Assembly: GCA_900491605.1 (NCBI GenBank)
Contig: UESW01004629.1
Coordinates: forward strand, 216,686-280,685
Origin: Calamus simplicifolius
Lineage: Eukaryota > Streptophyta > Magnoliopsida > Arecales > Arecaceae
DNA length: 64,000 nucleotides
Direction of reading: 5' to 3'
In this document: in pieces, positions 48,000 to 59,092 of the stretch
Numbering within the stretch: position 1 is the first letter of the stretch
How the letters are laid out: every line of letters starts with the position of its first letter
The notes under the pieces: model-generated
What the model saw: the letters and a program-made list of their open reading frames with translations, nothing else
Databases searched by the model: none
Told to the model about the DNA's origin: nothing
Position numbers and translations under genes: made by a program

Positions 48000-48285
48000 A
48001 ATCCTCTCCCAATGCGGGGTCTGGAAGTCTTTTGAACCTAGGAGGGTGACCTGAGAGCTGAGAGCATCAGGTTCCTTTTGAACCGCCTCGGGGGTGTGAG
48101 AACCGCTGCAAGGGGCGACTCAGCCGGGTACGGGCCTTTAGGGTCTTAACCGACTCGGGGGCACCGCCATGCCAGTGCCGAGTGGTGTCCCATGGGCCAC
48201 GATGCCAGTGAGCTCCCTTTGAACCAGCTTGGGGGTTTGTCTGCCCCCCAGGAAACTCCGTTGATTGGAATCCGTAGGTCTTGAG
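48000..48285 (-). repeat. ~139-bp unit in element E (one full copy and part of another)
   Basis: Minus strand contains CCCCGAGTCGGTTAAGACCC, GGGACACCACTCGGC and GAGCTCACTGGCATCG in the same order as each unit of the F array at 56828-58530. Confidence 0.75.
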
Positions 48286-48287
48286 CT

Positions 48288-49157
48288 TGAGGGTGCCGAT
48301 ACGGAGCCGGTCTTGAGTGCCGACGCGGAGTCGGTCTTTGTTGCCGATGCGGAGCCGGTCTTTGGTGCCGACGCGGAGTCGGTCTTTGGTGCCAACGCGG
48401 AGTTGGTCTTTGGTGCCAACACGGAGTTGGTCTTTGTTGCCAATGCGGAGTTGGTCTTTGGTGCCAACGCGAAGTCGGTCTTTGTTACCGACGTGGAGCT
48501 GGTCTTTGTTACCGACGCGGAGCCGATCTTTGGTGATGTCGGCCTTTGGGGCCGTCGGGTGTCGGCCTTTGGGGCCGTCGGTCTTGGAGCCGTCGGTCTT
48601 GAGCCGTCGGTCTTAGAGATGTCGACCTTTGGGGTCGTCGGGTGTCGGCCTTTGGGGGCCGTCGGTCTTGGAGGTGCTGGCCTTAGAGGTGCCGATCTTT
48701 GGTATCGACACGGAGCCGGTCTTCATTGCCGACGCGGAGCCGGTCTTTGGTGCCAACGCGGAGTCGATCTTTGGTGCCAACACGGAGTTGGTCTTTGATG
48801 CCGATGCGGAGTCGGTCTTTGTTGCCAACGCGGAGTTGGTCTTTGGTGCCGATGCGGAGTCGGTCTTTGGTGTCGACGCAGAGTCGGTCTTTGTTGCCGA
48901 CGCGGAGCCGGTCTTTGGTGCCAACGCGGAGTTGATCTTTGGCGCCGATGCGGAGTCGGTCTTGCCAACGCGGAGTTGGTCTTTGGTGCCGACGCGGAGT
49001 CGGTCTTTGTTGCCGATGCGGAGCCGGTCTTTGGTGCCGACGCGGAGCCGGTCTTCGTTGCCGACGCGGAGCCAGTCTTTGGTGCCAACGCGGAGTTGGT
49101 CTTTGGTGCCGACGCGGAGTCGGTCTTTGGTGCCAATGCGGAGTTGGTCTCTGTCTA
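48288..49157. repeat. 24-bp tandem arrays in element E
   Basis: Unit GGTGCCGACGCGGAGTCGGT plus four bases (CTTT), about 10 copies at 48290-48535 and about 18 at 48705-49157, separated by GGCCTTTGGGGCCGTCGG-type repeats. The 24-bp period is eight codons, so frames on both strands are open and encode repeating octapeptides; I do not regard them as genes. Related repeats lie at 18455-18760 in D. Confidence 0.85.
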
Positions 49158-49230
49158 AGAAATATACTCATCCCAAGAGCATGATAAGACAAGGATATTC
49201 TGAATAATACTTTATTAAAGGATCAGCAAG

Positions 49231-49280
49231 CTACTGAGAGTACCGTTCGCATTCCGAATGTGGGGGAGAAGCTTTCCATT
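49231..49280 (-). pseudogene. Element E integrase C-terminal stub
   Basis: The minus strand reads a relic of the INT end, matching the tail of D and F (ADNIRRYYQ / VDNLRRYYQ) as SECERYSQ before TAG at 49231-49233. Only about 15 codons remain. It marks the right edge of the deletion that removed pol. Confidence 0.6.
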
Positions 49281-49389
49281 TTGATGCCAGCTTTCTTCCT
49301 TCCGTCGGCTCCCTGAGCTGCTGCTCGCCCTCATGAGGTCATGCTATTGTTCTTTCGTTGGGGCATTGTTGAGGCAAATCTGAGGCGCT

Positions 49390-50904
49390 GGAGTGCCGAC
49401 GCACCCGGGGCCGTGAGGTTCCTCGAACGAACTCTCCCAAGTGGCCCTGCTGGATAAACTTTTCAATGGCCTTCTTTAACTAGCGGCAATCTTCGGTGTC
49501 ATGCCCACAATCTTGGTGATACCAGCAGTAAAGCTCTTTGTTGTGGGGGTTTATTGACTTTAGGGACGTGGGCGTTGAAAGTACGGCTCCTCCTCAATCT
49601 CTAGCAGGATGTGGGAGATCAGAGCCGTGAGAGGAGTAAACCGCCCCTTAGGAACCAGCGCCTGGGGCCGTTGGTCAAAGCGACTGGGCGGCTCGGGCTG
49701 CCTGGATCGTCCCCCAGCTGGTTCCATGGGGGTTGGCCTCTTATTGGAACTCCTGCGGCTTTCCTTCTGGACGAGTCAGCCTCGTTGGCGCGAATGTACT
49801 TCTGGGCCCGGAAGAGGAGGTCAGAATAAGAGCTCGGGGGCTTCTTATCCAGGGAGAAGGTGAAGCGGGACGGAAGGAGTCCCCGCTTCAGCGCTAGGGA
49901 GGCCACCGCATCATCGAGATGGTAGACCTCGAGGGTGGCGGTTTGAATCAGGACACGAAGTCTCGCAGTGACTCTCCTTCCTTCTGGCGGACGGAGAAGA
50001 GGCTGTCTGCCACCCTTGGGATCTGGCGGCAGGCATCAAAGTGGGCCAAAAATGCCCTCTCCAGCTCCTGGAAGGAGTCGATGCTGTGAGGGGGCAAGCG
50101 TGAGTGCCATGCACGTGCAGCCTTCTGCAGAATTGCGGGGAAGGCCTTGCAGAGGAGGGCGTCTGGGTCACCCTGGATTTGCATCATAGCCTTGTAACTT
50201 TCGAGGTGGTCAAGGGGGTTGGTCGTACCGTCATACGGGTCCACCTGGGGGAAGCGGAATCTCGAGGGAACCGGTTCCTCCAGGATGCGGCGAGTGTAAG
50301 GAGGACGAGTGTCGAACTCTTCCTCCGACTGATGGTTGATCTTCTTGGCGAGCTCGTCTAGTCGCCTGTTGTACTCCTCTAGGCATTCCTCCGCCTGGCG
50401 GTTGATCATCGGGGCCCTCCGAGATGGCTCGGAGGAAGAAGAAGAAGAGGAGGCGGACAGAGATGGAGACGGAAGTCGGGACTTCTACCTGGGTTCCTCG
50501 TGATGATGTGGCTTGGGAGGAAATTTGTTAGGGCCGCAGTCAGAGGACCATGGCCGCTTGGAGGGCTCCGTCGAGGCTTCCTGGGGGAAGCTTGACGTCG
50601 GCCGGTCTCTCGCCGACCGGCCTCCCACCGGGGAGCCTCCCCTCGCCGACTGCTGACTGACGAGGGAGCAGTTTGATGCTGGGTGGCCACGGACTGTTGT
50701 TGCTGGAGGCCATGGATCATGGCGGTGAGATTCTGGACTGCTGGGAAAGAGTCGCCAGCCGCTCCACTGTTTGGACAGCGGCGTCCGGCGGCGGGCAAGC
50801 GACCGAAGGGTCGGCAGCAAAGGGATTGGCCTCCTGCTGTCTAGTTGGCGGGGGAAGCCCCGCTGGGCAGCAATGGAGGCGTCCTGAGCTCGAGTCACCA
50901 CCAT
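49390..50904 (-). pseudogene. Element E gag
   Basis: Start MVVTRAQDASIAAQRGFPRQ at 50904, like the gags of D and F. Best frame 50409-49948 with EECLEEYNRRLDELAKKINH, VDPYDGTTNPLDHLESYKAM and ERAFLAHFDACRQIPRVADS, the Gypsy gag core. A frameshift near 49950 leads to SLALKRGLLPSRFTFSLDKK (49619-49906); a further shift is followed by a damaged Cys/His segment near 49480-49530. Gag proteins form the particle; E would need both gag and pol from elsewhere. Confidence 0.85.
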
Positions 50905-50970
50905 GGCTTCTGGAAGAAGGGGGGTACGAAAGATGTAGCTCGGGGAGGACGTTCGCTACTTTTTCTTATG

Positions 50971-50992
50971 CCCCCTACCTGGCGCGCCAATC
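50971..50992 (-). other. Element E primer binding site region
   Basis: Minus strand GATTGGCGCGCCAGGTAGGG directly after the 5' LTR. Confidence 0.78.
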
Positions 50993-52590
50993 TGATGACG
51001 CTCGATCACCTCCCAAGGACATCTGGAACGGAGATGCTCCTCAATCCTCGCCTTCGGGTTGCCTGCAAGAAGTCCTGGGGCCGGAGGGGGCTCCGGCAGG
51101 ACCCTCCGACGCCAAGTTAGTGACTGAGGTCACAGTTGAAGAAGGGCTCGAGTGAGCCCTGTTTTGTGTGGAGAAGAGGGATCTCCGAGAGGACGAATCC
51201 CTTTTAGAGTAGAGATGGTGATTTCGGGGGTTATCGCGCGTACCTGTTTACCGGAGGGATTCACCTTTTTATAGGGGTTGATTCTGGCATGATCACGTGG
51301 GATGCGTGAATCAGAAGATCTGCTGAGCCCTTGCATAAATCTAGGCCGGTCAGTGGGCCACATCCCATCAGCTGGTGGGGCTATCGGATGTGCGCGTCGG
51401 CGCTGTCGAGCGGCGTGCGTCTGGCGCTGTCGGGCGGCGCATGTCAGAGAGCGGTTCTTTGAACCGCTGGGGCTGATCTGGTAGGAACTGGAGACGCCGG
51501 GGCCAAGTCGGGCTGGCCGGGGATGGCCTTGGCCAACTCGGCGAGACTGGAGACGCCGGGGCCAAGTCGGGCCGGCCGGGGATGGCCTTGGCCGACTCGA
51601 CGGGACAAGAGACCGGGGCCGAGTCGGGCCGGCCTGGGATGGTCTTGGCCGACTTGGCGGAACTGGAGACGCCGGGGCCGAGTCGGGCCGGCCGGGGATG
51701 GCCTTGGCCGACTCGGCAGGACAGGAGACGCCGGGGCCGAGTCGGGCGGCCAGGGATGGCCTTGGCCGACTTGGCAGGATAGGAGACGCCATGGCCGAGT
51801 CGGGCCAGCCGGGATGGCCTTGGCCGACTCGACGGGACAGGAGACGCCGGGGCCGAGTCGGGCCGGCCTGGGATGGCCTTGGCCGACTCGCCGGAACTGG
51901 AGACGCCGGGGCCGCTTGGGAAGGAAGCACCGGGACCAGCTGAGAGGTGCCGGGGCCAATTGGATCACGCGGGCCGGCTAGGATGGAAGCGCCGGGGCCG
52001 GCCTGAGAGGTGCCAGGACCGCTGTGAAGATGCCGGGGCTGACTCGTTTGGACAAGCCGGGGCTGACTCGCTTGGACATGCCTGGGCCGACTCGCTTAGA
52101 TATGTCAGGGCCGGCTAGCTTGGAGATGCCATGGCCGGCTGGGAACCGGGGCCGCCTAGCTTGGAGACGCCGGGGGCCGCCTGTCTTGGAGATGCCGGGG
52201 GCTGCCTGTCTTGGAGATGTCGGCCTTGAAGGTGCCGGTCTTGGTGGTATCGGCCTTTGGGGCCGACTGTCTTGGAGGTGCCGGCCTTTGAGGTGCCGGT
52301 CTTGGAGGTGTCGGTCTAGGAGGTGCCGGCCTTTGGGGCCGTCGGGTGTCGGCCTTCGGGGCTGTCTGATGTTGGCCTTCGGGGCCGTCTGATGTCGGCC
52401 TTTGGGGCCGTCGGCATCGGCCCTCGGGGCCGTCTGGTGTCGGCCTTTGGGGCTGTCGGGTGTCGGCCTTCGGGGCCGTCTAATGTCGGCCTTTGGTGCC
52501 GTCAGTGTTCGGGTGTCGGCCTTTGGGGCCGATGGTCTGGAGATGTCAAAAAAAAATTTTTAATCTTTATGGGGTCAACTGGCTCCATCA
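50993..52590 (-). repeat. Element E 5' LTR
   Basis: 1598 bp; collinear with 46165-47863, including the 59-60 bp array (about 51490-51910) and 24-30 bp array (about 52040-52530). TATA-like sequence near 51266. Confidence 0.9.
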
Positions 52591-52613
52591 GGAGGAATGA
52601 CAGGTCTCAGGTT
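52591..52613 (-). pseudogene. Raf-like kinase exon, first codons with splice acceptor
   Basis: Minus strand AACCTGAGACCTGTCATTCC follows AAATTTTCAG, a good 3' splice site at 52614-52615. The codons read NLRPVIPP and join in frame with the exon part at 46164 once element E and one copy of its duplication are disregarded. A retained intron boundary argues against a processed pseudogene. Confidence 0.72.
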
Positions 52614-52885
52614 CTGAAAATTTCATTGTTTAATTTGGCATTAGACACGGCAAACTTTAGCTAGCTTTCCATGTTTCTTCTCTCAGAGTCAAGCATGAGA
52701 GATGGACTCTTAATCTTAAAAAGTGAATTGTTATGGTATACACAACACGTCAACCAAGGGTTAACTCTGGCATTTAAAAATTTTTCTTTGCTTCTGACAG
52801 GAGGCTGCTAAAAAGTTTTACTCGAACAATAATAAAACAATAAAAAGATTTCCATGTTTCAAGGTTGTTGACAGGCAGCTAAAAC
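52614..52885 (-). other. Presumed kinase intron, cut by element F
   Basis: AT-rich sequence upstream of the kinase exon with no ORF or repeat that I recognise. It ends where the F LTR starts. The rest of the kinase gene would lie beyond F, outside the window. Confidence 0.5.
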
Positions 52886-53961
52886 TGATGTGGCTGATGT
52901 AGCCACGAGGGTAATTATGGCAAAATTAAAATCTTAAGGCGGCCCCACCCCGGCATCTCCAAGTTGGCCAAGTCGGCCCCAACCTTCCTTGGTCGGCCAC
53001 GCTCAGCTCCGGCATCTCCAAGTCGACCAAGTTGGCCCCGACCTTCCCTGGTCGGCTCCGCTCGGCCCCGGCATCTCTAAGTCGGGCAAGTTAGCCCCGA
53101 CCTTCCCTGGACGGCCCCGCTCGGCCCCGGCATCTCCAAGTCGGCCCCGACCTTCCCTAGTTGGCCCCACTCGGCCCCAGAATCTCCAAGTCAGCCAAGT
53201 CGGCCCTGACCTTCCCTGGTCGGCCCCGCTCGGCCCCGGCATCTCCAAGTCGGCCAAGTCGGCCCCGACCTTTCCTGGTCGGCCCCGCTCGGCCCCGGCA
53301 TCTCCAAGTCGGCCCCGACCTTCCCTGATCGGCCCTGCCCCAGCATCTTTGGGTCGGCCGAGTCAGTCCTGCACGGCCTCGGCGCCTTCAGAAGGGTCGA
53401 GGCTGTCTCAAGTCAGCCCCAGAACGGTCCTGGCTGTTCACGCCACCGTCCTTCTGACCTGTGCCGCCTGGCATCCCCAGGCCCAACTACCCACTGGCCA
53501 TGCCGCTGATGGGACTGGACCTAACTACCTATCAGCCCCACTGACTGATGGGACGTAGCTCACCAACCGCCGTTTTTCCCTCTCCGATGGGACAGGACCC
53601 ACCAACCAGCCCAAATTCATGCAACCCCACGAACCCCGCGGACATTCCTTTCTTATGGAACTCCACATGATTATGCAGGTATCAACCCCCTATAAAAGGG
53701 TAAGTCCACTCAGAAACAAGGTCGAAACTCATACACTCGCTATCCTGATACCCAAAAAGGGATTCCCCCTTTTTTGCTCCCCAGAGCTTATCTGAGCTCT
53801 CCCTTAGCTGTGACCCCGGTTACTGACTTGAGCATCGGAGGGTCCACTCAGAGTATCCCTCCGGTCTTGGGACTTTTTTCAAGCCATCCGATCAGGTGTG
53901 AGACCGCGGATTAAGCAGCTCTCTTCTCCCGACGTTCAAGACCGGCGATCAGGCATCATCA
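52886..53961 (+). repeat. Element F 5' LTR
   Basis: 1076 bp, TGATG...CATCA. About seven 59-bp units (CCCCGGCATCTCCAAGTCGG...) at 52950-53345, homologous in reverse complement to the LTR array of E. TATAAAA at 53691-53697. Confidence 0.82.
53691..53697 (+). promoter_or_regulatory. Element F LTR TATA box
   Basis: CCCCCTATAAAAGGG, downstream of the LTR tandem array. Confidence 0.65.
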
Positions 53962-53980
53962 GATTGGCGCGCCAGGAAGG
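53962..53980 (+). other. Element F primer binding site region
   Basis: GATTGGCGCGCCAGGAAGG directly after the 5' LTR, as in D and E. Confidence 0.78.
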
Positions 53981-54046
53981 GGGAAGGAAAGCAAAGAAGG
54001 CCCAAACCCTACAATATACTTCTGTTTCTCTCTCTCTCTCCCAACA

Positions 54047-55530
54047 ATGGTGATGACACGAGCTTAGGATGCCTCAGTCAGTCACCCCGGGGCATCTTCC
54101 CCTGGCTAAGCAGCAGGAGACCAACCTCCCTGCCGCTAATCCTTCGGTCATTTCCCCTCAACCGGAAGTGGCTGCTCGGTTGCGGAGCAGCTGAAAACTC
54201 TCACTTGGCAAGTTCAGACCCTCACCGCCATGGTCCACGGACTTCAGCAGCAGCAGTCCATGGCCACCCAGCATCAGACCGCTCCCCCTGCTAGCCAGCA
54301 GTCTGCGAGGGGAGGTTCTCCTTAGCGAGAGGCCGGTCATCGCCGGGCTTCTCCAAGGAAGCCTCGCCGTGAGCCCCCCAAGCGGCCGCGATCTCCAGAT
54401 TGTTGCCCGAGCAAGTTTCCTCCAGAGCCGCACTGCCATGAGGAACCAAAGTGAAAATCCCACCTTCTGCGTCCTTCTCCTTCTTCTTCGTCTTCCTCTT
54501 CTTCATCCTCCGAGCTGCCTCGGAGGGCCTCGACGATCAGCCGTCAGGCGGAGGAGCACCTGGACGAGTACAACCAGCGACTAGATGAGCTCACCAGAAG
54601 ATCAACAATCAACCGGAGGAGGAATATGACACCCATCCTCCTTATACTCGCCGAATACTAGAGGAGCCTATCCCCTCTAGATTCCGATTCCCCTAGATAG
54701 ATCCGTACGATGGTACGACGGATCCTCTCGACCACCTCGAGAGCTACAAATCCATGATGCAAGTCCAGGATGCCTCAGACGCCCTTCTCTGTAAGGCTTT
54801 CCCTGCCACTCTACGGAAAGCTGCTCGCTCTGGCACTCGCGCATGTCCCCTCACAGCATCGACTCTTTTCGAGAGCTGGAAAGGGCCTTTCTAGCACATT
54901 TTGATGCTTACCGGTGGATCCCGAGGGTCGCGGATAGCCTCTTTTCTGTGCGTCAGAAGGAGGGGGAATTGCTGCGGAAGTTCGTGTCCCAGTTCAAGAC
55001 CGCCGCCCTCAAGTTTACCACCTCGACGACGCGGTGGCAACGCTGGCGCTGAAGCGGAGACTCCTTCCATCCCACTTCACCTTCTCTCTGGACAAGAAAC
55101 CCTCGAGTTCCTGTTCCGACATCCTCCTCCAGGCCCAGAAGTACATCCGTGCGGATGAGGCCGACCTCACCCGCCGAGAATCATCAAGGAGCTCCAGCCG
55201 CAAGCCTGCTCGCCCCGAGCCGAACGGGCCCCCTCATCGCCAGCGGTCTAACCCGCCTCACCGATCTGACAATAGGCGTCGAAGCCCCATCCCCGATGAG
55301 AGCAAGCTCACGCCTCTTCTCGCTCCTCAATCTCACATCCTGATGGAAATCGAGGGCGAGCCTTATCTCCAGCGCCCTCCTCCTATGAAGAAAGGTCTTC
55401 CCCGTGACAAGAGCCATTATTGCCGATTCCATCGGGATTACGACCACGACACCGACAGCTGCTTCAGCCTGAAGCGAGCCATCGAGGAGCTCATCCAGTG
55501 GGGCTACCTCGGCAAGTATGTTCAGAAGGT
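54047..55530 (+). pseudogene. Element F gag
   Basis: Start MVMTRA at 54047, followed by stops. Pieces: EEHLDEYNQRLDEL near 54553; PYDGTTDPLDHLESYKSMMQ near 54700; SIDSFRELERAFLAHFDAYR (54843-55052); TLALKRRLLPSHFTFSLDKK then KSHYCRFHRDYDHDTDSCFS (55034-55510), the Cys/His-rich C-terminal part. Several shifts and stops. Ends in EELIQWGYLGKYVQ, after which the sequence passes directly into integrase. Confidence 0.85.
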
Positions 55531-55544
55531 ACCGCAACCGCTGA

Positions 55545-56742
55545 CGGCACCCTCCCTGATGACCGCAATGAAGCCAAACTGCTCAAGCGGAGGCTTCAAA
55601 ATTTGTCCTCTTAGACTGGCATCTATATAGGAGGTCATTCTCCTACCCCCTGCTCAAATGTGTAGGACCTGCTGACGCCGACTACAGTCTCAGAGAAATC
55701 CATAAAGGCATCTGTGGAAATCACCTGGGGGCAGGTCCCTAGCCCAGAAGGCCCTTCGTTAGGGATACTTCTGGCTCACTATGAGGGAGGACGCTGCCAA
55801 TTTAGTTCAGAAGTGTGATGGTTGCTAGCGCCACGTGCACATCCAACATCAGCCGTCCACCCCGCTAAGCTCGCTCTCGGCCCCCTGGCCCTTCGCTTAG
55901 TGGGGAATGGACATCCTCGGGCCATTCCCCTCAGCCTCGGGATAGCGAAGATTCTTGCTGGTAGCCATAGACTACTTCACCAAGTGGGTCGAGGTCGAGG
56001 TGTTGGCTAAGATCACCGAAGGTAAGGTCAAAGCCTTCTTCTAGAAGTCGATCATATGCCGCTTTGGCCTACCTCATACCATCGTCACGGACAATGGTCG
56101 CCAGTTCAACAATGAAGCATTCAAGACTTTCTATGACGAGCTAAGAATTCACCATCGATTCACCTCTGTCGGCCACCCCTAGACCAACGGGAAGGCCGAG
56201 GTCATGAACCGCACCATTCTCAGAGGGCTCAGGACTCGGCTAGATGGATCAAAGGGTCGATGGGTGGAGGAGCTCCCCAGCGTGATATGGGCTTACCACA
56301 CGACCCCCAGAGCCCCGACGGGCGAGACTCCCTTCAGCCTCGTCTTCGGATCCGAAGCCATCATCCCTATTGAGATCGGACTGCTTAGTCCATGCGTGGA
56401 GTCCTTCAACAAGGAAGACAACTCCACATTGATACAAGCCAACCTGGACTTTATCGATGAAGCACATGACCGGAAAAGGCTGTGTATGACGACTTTTCAT
56501 CAATGGGCAGCCAAGTACTACAATGCCAAGTTCGTCCTAAGGTCTTTCACCACAGAGATCTGGTTTTAAGAAAGGCTGAGGTATCTAAGCCTACGGAGGG
56601 GGACAAATTATCCCCCAACTGGGAGGGTCCTTATCGTATTGCCGAGACACTCCATCGGAGGGCATACAGACTAGAAGAGCTCAACGAACAACCCATTTCA
56701 TGTACCTGGAACGTGGATAATCTTCGCCGATATTATCAATGA
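55545..56742 (+). pseudogene. Element F integrase
   Basis: Begins near the phrase NEAKLLKRR (55568), normally in the linker just before INT. Then the zinc-binding part (ADYSLREIHKGICGNHLGG), DDE core with SIICRFGLPHTIVTDNGRQF near 56045 and RWVEELPSVIWAYHTTPRA, and C-terminus NVDNLRRYYQ with TGA at 56740-56742. Four or more stops (for example near 56044 and 56181) and a shift near 56570. It would insert the element cDNA; not functional. Confidence 0.87.
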
Positions 56743-56827
56743 TGTATCCCCCAGAATACGAGCATAAAAGGGTCCCTTCCAATGCCACAGCCTACTCTCT
56801 CTTGCATTCAAGGACCAGATCTCGCAA

Positions 56828-58530
56828 AAGAAGCTCACCGGCATTGCGGCCTATGGGACACCACTGGCCCCGGCACGGAGGTGCCCCCGAAATGGTTAAG
56901 ACCCTAAAGGCTCTGTACCCGCCGAGTCGCCCCTCGGATGGCACACAAATCCCCGAGGTGGTTCTAAAGGAGCTCACCGGCATCGCGGTCTACGGGATAC
57001 CACTCGGCTCCAGCACAAAGGTGCCCCCAAGATGGTTAAGACCCTAAAGGCTCCGTATCTGTCGAGTCACCCTCGGGCAGCACACAAACCCCGAGATGGT
57101 TCTAAAGGAGCTCGCCGGCATCGCAGCCTACGGAATACCACTCGACCCCGGACGGAGGTGCCCTCGAGGCAGTTAAGACCCTAAAGGCTTCGTACCCGCT
57201 GAGTCGCCCCTCGGGCGGCACACAAACCTCCGAGGTGATTCTAAAGGAGCTCGCCGGCATCATGGCCTACGGGACACCACTCGGCCCCAGCACGAAGGTG
57301 CCCCCGGGACGGTTAAGACCCTAAAGGCTCCATACCCGCCGAGTTGCCCCTCGAGCAGCACACAAACTTTCGAGGTGGTTCTAAAGGAGCTCGCCGGCAT
57401 CGCGGCCTACGGGACATCACTCGGCCCCGGCACGGAGGTGCCCCCGAGGCAGTTAAGACCCTAAAGGCTCCGTACCCATTGAGTCATCCCTCGGGCAGCA
57501 CACAAACCCCCGAGTGGTTCTAAAGGAGCTCGCCAGCATCGCAGCCTATGGAACACCACTCGGCCCCGGCATGGAGGTGCTCCCGAGACGGTTAAGACCC
57601 TAAAGGTTCTGTACCCGCCGAGTCATCCCTCGGGCGGCACACAAACCCCCGAGGTGGTTCTAAAAGAACTCGCCGTCATCATGGCCTATGGGACACCACT
57701 CGGCCCTGGCACGAAGGTGCCCCTGAGGCGGTTAAGACCCTAAAGGCTCTATACCCGCCGAGTTGCCCCTCGGGTGGCACACAAACCCCCGAGGTGGTTC
57801 TAAAGGAGCTCACCGGCCTCGTGGCCTACGGGACACCACTCGGCCCCAGCACGGAGGTGCCCCCGAAGCGGTTAAGACCCTAAAGGCTCTGTACCTTCCG
57901 AGTCGCCCCTCGGGCGGTACACAAACCCCCGAGATGGTTCTAAAGGAGCTCGCCAGCATCGCGGCCTATGGAACACCACTCGGCCCCAGCACGGAGGTGC
58001 TCCCGAGGCGGTTAAGACCCTAAAGGCTCTGTACCCGCCGAGTCACCCCTCGGGTAGCACACAAACCTTCGAGGTGGTTCTAAAGGAGCTCGCCGACATC
58101 GCGGCCTATGGGACACCACTCGGCCCTGGCACAAAGGTGGCCCCAAGGCGGTTAAGACCCTAAAGGCTCTGTACCCACTGAATCATCCCTCGAGTGACAC
58201 ACAAACCCTCGAGGTAGTTCTAAAAGAGCTCGCCGGCATCGCAACCTATGGGACACCACTCGGCCTCGGCACGAAGGTGCCCCCAAGGCGGTTAAGACCC
58301 TAAAGGCTCCATACCCGCCGAGTTGCCCCTTAGGCGGCACATAAACCCCCGAGGTGGTTCTAAAGGAGCTCACCGGCATCACAGCCTACGGGACGCCACT
58401 CGGCCCCGGCACGGAGGTGCCCCCGAGTTGGTTGAGACCCTAAAGGCTTCGTACCTACCAAATCGTCCCTCGGACGATAAGCAAACCCCCGAGATGGTTC
58501 TAAAAGAGCTTGCCGACCCTTACGGTCTCC
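56828..58530 (+). repeat. ~139-bp tandem array in element F, about 12 units
   Basis: CGAGTCGCCCCTCGG (with variants) recurs near 56925, 57060, 57197, 57338, 57477, 57616, 57757, 57896, 58037, 58176, 58317 and 58456. Each unit also has GAGGTGGTTCTAAAGGAGCT, GGACACCACTCGGCC and GGTTAAGACCCTAAAGGCTC. Element E has one to two copies at the matching place. Frames here are by-products. Confidence 0.9.
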
Positions 58531-59092
58531 AAGTCTGCCAAGTTGGCCCCGACCACCCCTGGTCGGTCCCACTCGGCCCTGACATCTCCAAGGTCGGCCA
58601 AGTCGGCCCAGACCTTCTCCGGTCAAACCCCACTCGGCCCATGGTGCTCTCAAGCCAATCTCAGCACTAAGTTGCCCTCGGATCGTTCCAAGTCCTTAGA
58701 AGATTCGAGCATAGACGAATTCCCCTTCAAACGGCCTGCGACAGCTCAAGGCATCTGAAGTAACCTCCTATGTGGCCGACTTATACCTCAAAGACACGTT
58801 TCAACATTGGCCAACCTGATGCAACGGTTCAGCCACGACATTGTCAACATGTGCAATACTCAGAGTTAAGGAGCACCTCAGAAGAAAGGTCCCCTCTCAT
58901 CAACAGGTACGGGGCCCGTCTTATTGTTAGTCACACAACGAAATGTTTGGCCCAGAGGAAAGAAGAAACAGGCAAGACAAAGTACAAAAGTGTCTTCATA
59001 AAAAGCTTTTCTTCATTGATAATGAAAATGAAGTACAAAATTTGGCCCGAGGCCGGTTACAAAAAGGAAAAGGAAAAAGAAATGGCAACTCT
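58531..59092 (+). other. Element F spacer between array and antisense gene
   Basis: Positions 58530-58640 repeat LTR-like phrases (CATCTCCAAGGTCGGCCAAG). The rest shows no gene or clear motif. Confidence 0.5.

Larger units (their letters stand above)
46165..52590 (-). mobile_element. Element E: non-autonomous Ty3/Gypsy element, gag plus INT stub
   Basis: LTRs 46165-47863 and 50993-52590; target duplication GGAGG at 46160-46164 and 52591-52595. The internal part is only 3.1 kb: primer site, gag, a short remnant of the integrase C-terminus, 24-bp repeat arrays, a single ~139-bp unit and polypurine tract. Protease, RT, RNase H and nearly all INT are absent and the antisense gene is missing. gag and LTR repeats are closest to element F. 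It sits in an exon of a kinase gene. Confidence 0.92.

Noticed and set aside
46604..49207. Many long Pro/Ser/Arg-rich frames on both strands
   Set aside because: They coincide with 59-60 bp and 24-bp tandem repeats of element E; periods that are multiples of three keep frames open without coding selection.
51130..52664. Open frames of up to 266 codons in the right-hand E LTR
   Set aside because: Same LTR repeats as at 46.2-47.9 kb; no start context, domain or conservation beyond the repeat.
52895..52904. Alternative start of the F 5' LTR (TGATGTAGCC)
   Set aside because: The upstream TGATGTGGCTGATG matches the LTR start of D better; the duplication partner is not in the window, so this stays open.
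56739..58670. Open frames in the 139-bp array
   Set aside because: Each frame spans one or two repeat units and has no domain.
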